Below, in pieces: positions 58,195 to 64,000 of a DNA stretch of 64,000 nt (its first letter is position 1; each line of letters opens with the position of its first letter). This stretch comes from Paenibacillus silvae (GTDB lineage: Bacteria > Bacillota > Bacilli > Paenibacillales > Paenibacillaceae). The notes beneath the pieces were generated by a model, which was given only the letters and a program-made list of their open reading frames with translations, was not told the origin of the DNA and did no database searches. Both the position numbers and the translations under genes were made by a program. Location of the stretch: positions 147,106-211,105 of the forward strand of contig NZ_BMFU01000009.1 in assembly GCF_014639235.1 (NCBI RefSeq), written 5' to 3'.

Positions 58195-59658
58195 ATGAAT
58201 ACGTTAAAACAACAGTGGTTTGGTAATATCCGCGGAGATGTGCTCGCAGGAATTACGGTAGCGCTGGCGCTGATTCCGGAAGCCATAGCTTTCTCCATCA
58301 TTGCAGGTGTAGATCCCATGGTAGGGTTATACGCATCGATTACGATTGCGATCGTCATTTCGATTGCGGGCGGCAGACCGGGCATGATCTCGGCAGCTAC
58401 AGGAGCAATGGCGGTACTCATGGTAGGGCTCGTCAAGGATTATGGGGTGGAGTATCTCTTCGCCGCGACGATTTTGACGGGTGTCATACAGTTTATTTTA
58501 GGCATTTTTAAAGTAGGGAGATTCATCACGTTTGTGCCACATTCGGTCTTGACCGGGTTTGTGAATGCACTTGCGATTCTGATTTTTATGGCGCAGCTGA
58601 CGCATTTTACCGGAGCAAACTGGATTATGTATGCGATGGTAGCGGGCACGCTGGCGATTATCTATATTTTGCCGCGTTTTTTCAAGGCCGTTCCGGCACC
58701 GCTCATTGCGATTATTGTTATGACGATTATTACGGTTGTTTTTCATCTGGATGTGAAAACGGTAGGCCAGATGGGGAATCTGACAAGCACCCTGCCAATG
58801 TTCCATCTGCCGAATATTGCGTGGACATGGGATACGCTGATGATTCTGCTGCCGTATTCGTTTACGATGGCGCTGGTCGGTTTGCTGGAGTCGCTGCTGA
58901 CTGCAACCATTGTGGATGAGATGACGGAGACCAAGAGCAGCAAAAACCGTGAGGTACGCGGTCAAGGCATTGCAAATTTTGTGAACGGGCTGTTTGGCGG
59001 CATGGGCGGCTGTGCGATGATTGGTCAGTCGGTCATTAATGTGAAGTCAGGTGGACGCGGAAGATTGTCGACATTTACAGCTGGTGCGTTTTTGGCTATT
59101 TTGCTGTTACTGCTCAGCGGTGTGGTGAAGCAGGTGCCGATGGGAGCGCTCGTTGGGGTTATGTTTATGGTGTGTATTGGTACCTTTGACTGGAGCTCTG
59201 TTAAAAATATCGCCCGTGTGCCCCGTGCGGAAGCAATCGTCATGGTTGTTACTGTTGCGATCGTTGTCTACACGCATGATCTCTCCCTCGGGGTGCTGGT
59301 GGGTGTGGTGCTCAGCGTGCTGCATTTTGGCTGGAAGCAGACCAAAATTCGTGTGCAGGCCGAGGAAGAACAGGGCCAAAAGGTATACCGTGTGCATGGA
59401 CCTTTCTTCTTCGGTTCTTCGTCCCATTTTGTGGATGAATTTAACGCAGAGGCTGATCCGCAGGAGATCACGATCGATTTTGGCGGTTCACATATCTGGG
59501 ATAACACGGCGGTTGTCGCGATAGGCAAAGTCAAATTCAAATACGCCAAGCTGGGCAAAACCGTACATCTACGCGGCTTGAACGAAGAAAGCTCTCGCCT
59601 GCTGGAGCGCAGCGGATTTAAGGTTTCCGGTGCGGGTGTTGAAGGGCATGGCGTGTAA
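58195..59658 (+). CDS. SulP family inorganic anion transporter with STAS domain
   Basis: The 487-residue membrane protein has 10-12 transmembrane segments up to about residue 385, including the SulP signature region AGITVALALIPEAIAFSIIA and GGMGGCAMIGQSVINVKSGG (the substrate-binding part), and a cytoplasmic STAS domain (about 395-480). SulP proteins carry sulfate, bicarbonate or related anions by proton/sodium symport or exchange. This short bacterial subgroup is YbaR/YchM-like. AGGAGG lies before the ATG. Transcribed alone. Substrate not determinable. Confidence 0.9.
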   Translation: MNTLKQQWFGNIRGDVLAGITVALALIPEAIAFSIIAGVDPMVGLYASITIAIVISIAGGRPGMISAATGAMAVLMVGLVKDYGVEYLFAATILTGVIQFILGIFKVGRFITFVPHSVLTGFVNALAILIFMAQLTHFTGANWIMYAMVAGTLAIIYILPRFFKAVPAPLIAIIVMTIITVVFHLDVKTVGQMGNLTSTLPMFHLPNIAWTWDTLMILLPYSFTMALVGLLESLLTATIVDEMTETKSSKNREVRGQGIANFVNGLFGGMGGCAMIGQSVINVKSGGRGRLSTFTAGAFLAILLLLLSGVVKQVPMGALVGVMFMVCIGTFDWSSVKNIARVPRAEAIVMVVTVAIVVYTHDLSLGVLVGVVLSVLHFGWKQTKIRVQAEEEQGQKVYRVHGPFFFGSSSHFVDEFNAEADPQEITIDFGGSHIWDNTAVVAIGKVKFKYAKLGKTVHLRGLNEESSRLLERSGFKVSGAGVEGHGV

Positions 59659-59875
59659 GTAATCTGATGCAGGTCAGGTTGACTCAGCAGCAAAAATGGT
59701 ACGTTGCAGCTACAGTTGGGTGATATGCTCAGGTCGGGAACCAAACCAACAAGGTGGGCAAGGAAGCAAGCAGCGAAGTGACGAAGTGAACAAGTGGACA
59801 AGTGCCCGAGTAGGGGAGTAACTAACAATAGCAGTAGCTCGAGGTGGGAACAAAAGGGAAAATAATGCATTATAT

Positions 59876-60146
59876 TCAAGTTCCTAAGTTTAGGGCAAAC
59901 AAACAACTAAAACCGGGTATCAAAACTAAGTATCCAAGTGTCCGGGTGATGAACACACGAAGAATAACACTAGACCAAGTAAGAAAGTAACAATGTGTCA
60001 AAGTAACCAAATGCCCAAATGTTCAAGTTTCGAGCAAACAACAACTAACTGGGTATTAAAGTCTAAGTATTAAAGTAACCAGGTGCCAGAGTGTCGGACA
60101 CACGAACAATAACAATTCAGACGAGTAACAAATTAACAAAGTAACA
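59876..60146. repeat. Diverged minisatellite with a ~140-bp internal duplication
   Basis: The segment starting near 59876 (TTCAAGTT, GCAAACAAACAACTAA, ACACACGAAGAATAACA) is repeated near 60021 (TTCAAGTT, GCAAACAACAACTAACT, ACACACGAACAATAACA), 139-145 bp later. Short AAGTAAC-like units fill both. The gap 59659-60490 has no gene. Confidence 0.55.
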
Positions 60147-60204
60147 GAGGATCAGGTTTCGGGAGGCACAAGGTTGGAAGATGTAACAGTCCACATAGTG
60201 TTAT

Positions 60205-60250
60205 AGCGGTTCCTTTTCCGGGTTTAGGTCCGGTAGGGAGCCGTTTTTTG
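60205..60250 (+). terminator. Rho-independent terminator
   Basis: AGCGGTTCC pairs with GGGAGCCGTT, with an inner CCGGGTTTAGGTCCGG, and TTTTTT follows. It is far (about 550 bp) downstream of sulP. Confidence 0.65.
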
Positions 60251-60263
60251 TAGGCCGCGAGCG

Positions 60264-60458
60264 CTAACGATCAGGAGAAGGCTTATTTGGGAGAATTCTA
60301 GCATGTTAATTTTCTAACGATTCATAGAGACGCTATTTAACTCATTTTGCTGATATCGGGGGCTTTTTTTCATATTTTTAGCGAAATAAGACTTCTGGAA
60401 ATCGTTAGATTGTGGATCATGCAAAAATGAGGCAAATAAGGTTTGTGGGGATCGTTAG
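60264..60458. repeat. 195-bp nested inverted-repeat element, copy 6
   Basis: Half-sites start at 60264 and 60314 and end at 60408 and 60458. It is the most diverged copy and lies 10 kb away from the cbi operon, yet has the same length and offsets. Confidence 0.83.
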
Positions 60459-60490
60459 AACTTCTCCTGCTGGTTCAATACTTCATTTAG

Positions 60491-60877
60491 CTACCCCTCC
60501 AGGTTCACGACTCCCGCCTTGATATTATAGATAACGTAAAAATGGTTCCATCTTTGCAGGGTCACAATTGTTTGCTGACCGTCTTTGGTGAAAAAATAAC
60601 CGGAGCCCTCCTGCTGTTCATATGCCCAGCCCTCACGTGACATACGTGACTTCAATCGCTCTTGAGGGTCATTTTCATCTTTGGTCAGATAACGTTCCAT
60701 CCCCTCCTTGGGATGTTCGATGCGGATTATGGAAGGGCCGCTGGTCTCCAAACGTATGATTTGCTTTACATTGCTGTAACCGACATTGTTCAGGATGGAT
60801 AGTAAACTAAGAAAGATCATCAAGGTAATGCCGAGGAGTCCCCACATCAACCATCTTCGTAAACTGTTTTTGTGCAT
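60491..60877 (-). CDS. Hypothetical single-pass membrane protein
   Basis: The 128-residue protein has an N-terminal anchor (WLMWGLLGITLMIFLSLLSI) preceded by basic residues, then an extracytoplasmic domain of ~95 residues with charged and aromatic residues (RLETSGPSIIRIEHPKEG, GSGYFFTKDGQQTIVTLQRW, in part). The ribosome site GGAGG lies 8 nt before the ATG. It is clearly a real gene, but the family is not recognised. Its stop lies 32 bp from 195-bp element copy 6. Confidence 0.7.
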   Translation of the reverse strand: MHKNSLRRWLMWGLLGITLMIFLSLLSILNNVGYSNVKQIIRLETSGPSIIRIEHPKEGMERYLTKDENDPQERLKSRMSREGWAYEQQEGSGYFFTKDGQQTIVTLQRWNHFYVIYNIKAGVVNLEG

Positions 60878-61863
60878 AACAATATTCCTCCTGTTCCATT
60901 CTATATCTAAAGGATTTTACACAGTTCACTTCAATGACCAGAATAACCTTTCAATCACTGTAATCACTGTTATCCCCGGATCTTTTCGATTTCCTATTCT
61001 GGAGGGGAGTCCGTAATAAAAGGCGTAGCTTATTTTTCCGATACATCTTTCTCTGCAGATAGCCTTTAGCTCCACTTGTTCAGCTTTTTTTCTCTCTCCG
61101 TTAACGTGTAAATAATGGTTCAGCTAATAGCCATAACGGCGATTTGCACTGAGAAAACTGGCTTTAGGCGCGTATGCTGGCTGACCTTACATTAAAATCA
61201 ACGCAATTTTACCGGGTTAAGTTACCCCCGGAGCACAAAGTAAATGCTAAAATAATCCGTTTTCCGGATAACTGTATGACCAGCATCTCAAGCGCTGCTA
61301 GGCAGCAAGAACCTTTACAGGGGGCAGTCAGCGAAATGCATCGACCTGCGAAGATAATTTTTTTTATACTGCAAGCCCATGCTTTTCACTTCTGGTGACC
61401 AACTCTCTATCCATCTAACGGTTTGTTTCCGTTGCTGCCCATTGTACGAGTTGATTACATCTGAAGGATTGAACTTTATTGTAAAAATGGCCGGAGCAGG
61501 TAAGCTCTTTTGCTACAAGTTGGTGCGGTAGCTCAGTTTCGCTTTTGTTTTGATGGATGAACGTGTAAACTACAGGGTATGGAGAAGAAGAGCAACGGTG
61601 GATTGCTTTTTAAAAATTCATTTCATAAGCAGCGTTGAATTCAGGAAAACTAGTTTGAACGTGGGTATACCTTCCAAAACAGATACAGATGTGACTAGCG
61701 TTACATTACCCGGCGTAAGCAATAAGTGCATGCTCGTATTCGGAAATTAGCCGCGGAAATAGACAATTCAAGTCAATACGGGATGCCTTGCGCATCATGT
61801 CTCAGGTCACTGGGTTTTTCTATGAAATGAACTTATCTAAATGAACATACAGAGGTGTAACGA
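60878..61863. other. Long gene-free region upstream of the helicase gene
   Basis: No convincing gene is found on either strand. Near 60968 the sequence CACTGTTATCCCCGGAT matches the palindrome at 2493-2509, a partial copy of that repeat. The rest may be a long leader of the DEAD-box gene, which in other bacteria can carry autoregulatory 5' regions. Confidence 0.4.
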
Positions 61864-63453
61864 TTGACAAACTTTGAACAATTAGGCATTCGCCCGGAAT
61901 GGTGCGAGGTATTAAGGCATCAGGGCATTGCCGTGCCGACTCCGGTACAGGAACGCTCGATTCCGGTACTGCTGGGTGGACGTGATATTATTGCCGAGGC
62001 ACAGACGGGCACGGGCAAAACGCTCGCCTTTTTGCTGCCGATCATTCAGAAAATTAACGTATCCGACCGCTCCCCGCAGGCGCTGATCATTGCTCCAACG
62101 CGTGAGCTGGCGCTGCAGATTACGGAAGAAGCGAAGAAGCTGACAGCGAACGATGACAAGATCCATGTGCTTGCTGTATATGGTGGTCAGGATGTGGAGA
62201 AGCAGCTGCGCAAGCTGAATAACGGAACTCAGATCGTTGTAGGAACACCAGGCCGTCTGCTGGATCACCTGCGTCGCGGTACGCTGAAGCTGGATAATGT
62301 GAAAAAACTGGTGCTGGACGAAGCGGATCAGATGCTGCACATGGGCTTCCTGGACGATGTGGAGACGATTCTTCGTGAACTGCCGCATAAACGTCAAACG
62401 ATGCTGTTCTCAGCAACAATGCCGAAGGGCATTCGTGTGCTGGCGAAAAACTATATGAAGGACCCGGAGGACGTGAAAGTTTCCTCCAAGTCAGTGATCC
62501 CGATCCATCAGATTCGTCAGCAGGTGCTGGAATGCACAGATCGTGGCAAGTTTGCTGCGCTTTGCGGCATGATTGATACGTATCGTCCGTATTTGGCGAT
62601 TATTTTCTGCCGGACGAAGCGCCGGGCATCGAAGCTGAACGAGGATTTGCGTGAAGCAGGCTATGACAGCGATGAGCTTCATGGTGATTTGTCGCAGGCG
62701 AAGCGTGAAAATGTCATGAAGAAGTTCCGTGATGCGAAGCTGCAGGTGCTTGTCGCTACAGATGTTGCGGCACGTGGACTGGACGTAGAAGGGATTACCC
62801 ACGTATTCAATTATGACATCCCTCATGATGCGGAAAGTTACATCCACCGGATCGGCCGGACGGGACGTGCGGGCGGTACAGGTCTTGCGGTGACATTTGC
62901 CACCCAGCATGACAGACCGGAGCTTGCCCGCATTGAGGAAGGCACGAACCAGAAGCTGAACCGTATCCAGTGGACCAGTGAAGGTCCAGTGGCTTCTACG
63001 GGAGCCGCACGCCGCTCCATTCATAGCGAAGGCGATGAGGAGCGTGGCAGCCGCTCTGCCGGGACAGGCAGTGCCCGTCGCGGCTCTGGCCGGAACGACC
63101 GCAGAGACGGTGGTCGCAGCGGCCGGGGTTCTCGCGGCGGAGCAGGCGGCCGCAGCGGTGGGCGCAGTGGCGGCCGTAGCGGCGACGAGCGCAGCGCGGG
63201 CCGCGGTTCGGCGCGCAGCAGCGACAGCAGTCGCGGCGGCGCAAGCCAGGGCCGCAGTGGCAGCAGCCGCGGCACGGGCCAAGGTGGCCGCGGTGGTGCA
63301 AGCCGCGGCGAAGAGCGCAGCAGCAGCGGCTGGGCTGGCCGCAGCGCCGACAAGCGCACCGCTGGGCGCGGCGGCGCTGGCACTGGCCGCCCGGACTCCG
63401 CGGGACGCGGTCCGGGCAGGGGCGACCGCCGCGATTCTCGTCGCGGGCGGTAA
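61864..63453 (+). CDS. cshA: DEAD-box RNA helicase with RGG/Ser-rich C-terminal tail (CshA-like)
   Basis: The 529-residue protein starts at a TTG with GAGGTG 6 nt upstream. Helicase motifs in order: Q motif (FEQLGIRPEW...PTPVQ), Walker A AQTGTGKT, PTRELA, TPGRL, DEAD (VLDEADQM), SAT, ARGLD, HRIGRTGRAG. After about residue 380 comes a ~140-residue tail of Arg, Gly, Ser and Asp (RGSRGGAGGRSGG and like runs), encoded by very G+C-rich DNA, that probably binds RNA non-specifically. It unwinds structured RNA in cold adaptation, ribosome assembly or mRNA decay. Exact paralogue uncertain. Confidence 0.92.
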   Translation: MTNFEQLGIRPEWCEVLRHQGIAVPTPVQERSIPVLLGGRDIIAEAQTGTGKTLAFLLPIIQKINVSDRSPQALIIAPTRELALQITEEAKKLTANDDKIHVLAVYGGQDVEKQLRKLNNGTQIVVGTPGRLLDHLRRGTLKLDNVKKLVLDEADQMLHMGFLDDVETILRELPHKRQTMLFSATMPKGIRVLAKNYMKDPEDVKVSSKSVIPIHQIRQQVLECTDRGKFAALCGMIDTYRPYLAIIFCRTKRRASKLNEDLREAGYDSDELHGDLSQAKRENVMKKFRDAKLQVLVATDVAARGLDVEGITHVFNYDIPHDAESYIHRIGRTGRAGGTGLAVTFATQHDRPELARIEEGTNQKLNRIQWTSEGPVASTGAARRSIHSEGDEERGSRSAGTGSARRGSGRNDRRDGGRSGRGSRGGAGGRSGGRSGGRSGDERSAGRGSARSSDSSRGGASQGRSGSSRGTGQGGRGGASRGEERSSSGWAGRSADKRTAGRGGAGTGRPDSAGRGPGRGDRRDSRRGR

Positions 63454-63543
63454 CTTCTTGGGCGCAAGCGGCAGCAGCCGCACATTGCGCCAGCAAGCTT
63501 AGCCATGCCACCGCATTAGCGGATGCAGCATGGCTCATACCGA

Positions 63544-63620
63544 GAGTGTTCGTGTACAAAATGTACCGAACACTCGAATCTAGGGTCGCGACGGAACCAC
63601 GTCGCGGCCCTTTTTTACAA
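63544..63620 (+). terminator. Hairpin and terminator after the helicase gene
   Basis: A first hairpin (GAGTGTTCG/CGAACACTC, 63544-63575) is followed by AGGGTCGCGAC/GTCGCGGCCCT with TTTTTT (63581-63618). Confidence 0.85.
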
Positions 63621-63897
63621 CAAACACACATGCACTTAATTACACAGATAATATTGCTCCAGCTCACAACCCGTTCTCATGCCGACCAAGCCGTGACCGC
63701 CACACCCTCATCGTATTTTACCTCAGTAGTCACCGAGCTTTGATCCGTTTTTGCCTCTTCCCTCTTCCCGTAACAACACATAATCCTCCGCAATTACCTT
63801 GGTAACTCGCAGCTTCGTTCACATCGCTTCTCTTAACGGCCTTCACCCGTGCTTAGCAATTCCGAGCGCTCTTCCACCCATCGTCCTCACAAGCCGA

Positions 63898-64000
63898 GCC
63901 GAGCGATTCAGTGTGGACCTCCCCTTAACGTCTTCCCAAGCCGAGCGATTCAGTGTGGACCTCCCCTTAACGTCTTCCCAAGCCGAGCGATTCAGTGTGG
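63898..64000. repeat. 42-bp tandem repeat running off the right edge
   Basis: GCCGAGCGATTCAGTGTGG begins at 63898, 63940 and 63982, an exact period of 42 bp; two full units and part of a third are visible. The region 63621-63897 has no gene that I can support. Confidence 0.85.

Noticed and set aside
61521..61535. GGTGCGGTAGCTCAG resembles the 5' part of a tRNA
   Set aside because: No anticodon arm, T-arm (GTTCGA) or acceptor complement follows, so no tRNA can fold.
61174..61750. Two plus-strand frames of 74 and 66 codons before the helicase
   Set aside because: No ribosome site, no protein-like pattern and no domain; left as part of the gene-free region.
62491..63483. 330-codon minus-strand frame opposite the helicase
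   Set aside because: Antisense to the RGG-rich tail; Ala-rich composition is a by-product of G+C-rich codons.

Overview
The window looks like chromosomal DNA of a Paenibacillus-type, spore-forming, low-to-mid G+C Firmicute. The evidence is the gerA/gerC/gerB germinant receptor operon, strong GGAGG-type ribosome binding sites before nearly every gene, PerR/BlaI/PadR/AraC regulators of Bacillales type, a CbiH60-type corrin enzyme with a fused iron-sulfur domain, and many TTG/GTG starts. No rRNA, tRNA, CRISPR array or intact insertion sequence was seen.

Layout. 1-15 kb: mixed housekeeping and stress genes (end of a potD-like gene, a phosphodiester glycosidase-like gene, a lipoprotein, an AraC regulator divergent from a quinone reductase-like flavoprotein, a CDF transporter, a SUKH protein, a ring-cleavage dioxygenase/esterase pair, a glyoxalase, an XRE-cupin regulator, an SDR, a PadR-HAAS-DUF4097 operon and a Rieske oxidoreductase). 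15-25 kb: a large GH3/CBM6 glycosidase, a dead chemoreceptor tail, the anaerobic ribonucleotide reductase nrdD-nrdG with an FNR-like palindrome upstream, a hybrid kinase with a degenerate ATPase domain, an aldo/keto reductase and a diguanylate cyclase. 25-32 kb: a PerR-like regulator overlapping a winged-helix protein, then catalase, then a BlaI-M56-DoxX cluster and pirin. 32-37 kb: the germinant receptor operon and a HemD-like protein.

38-53.5 kb: an adenosylcobalamin riboswitch with a terminator, followed by a complete cobalt-early corrin pathway: cbiH60, cbiX, cbiJ, cbiC, cbiD, cbiET, cbiL, cbiF, cbiG, cbiA. Together these genes can take sirohydrochlorin to cob(II)yrinic acid a,c-diamide. 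53.5-64 kb: a truncated SDR, a ThuA-like protein, a phasin-like protein with an ABC1 kinase, a SulP transporter, a small membrane protein and a DEAD-box helicase with an RGG-rich tail.

The most striking feature is not a gene. Six intergenic elements, five of them between the cbi genes, are each exactly 195 bp long. Each carries four 25-bp half-sites (CTAACGAT...TATTT) in two nested inverted pairs at identical offsets (1, 51, and mirror ends at 145 and 195). Three copies form a 317-319 bp tandem array. Around them the cbi operon is rich in low-complexity expansions, both inside proteins (a 15 x 9-residue repeat in CbiA, an Ala-rich linker in CbiH60, a His/Asp tail on CbiX) and between genes (11-bp and 27-29-bp minisatellites).
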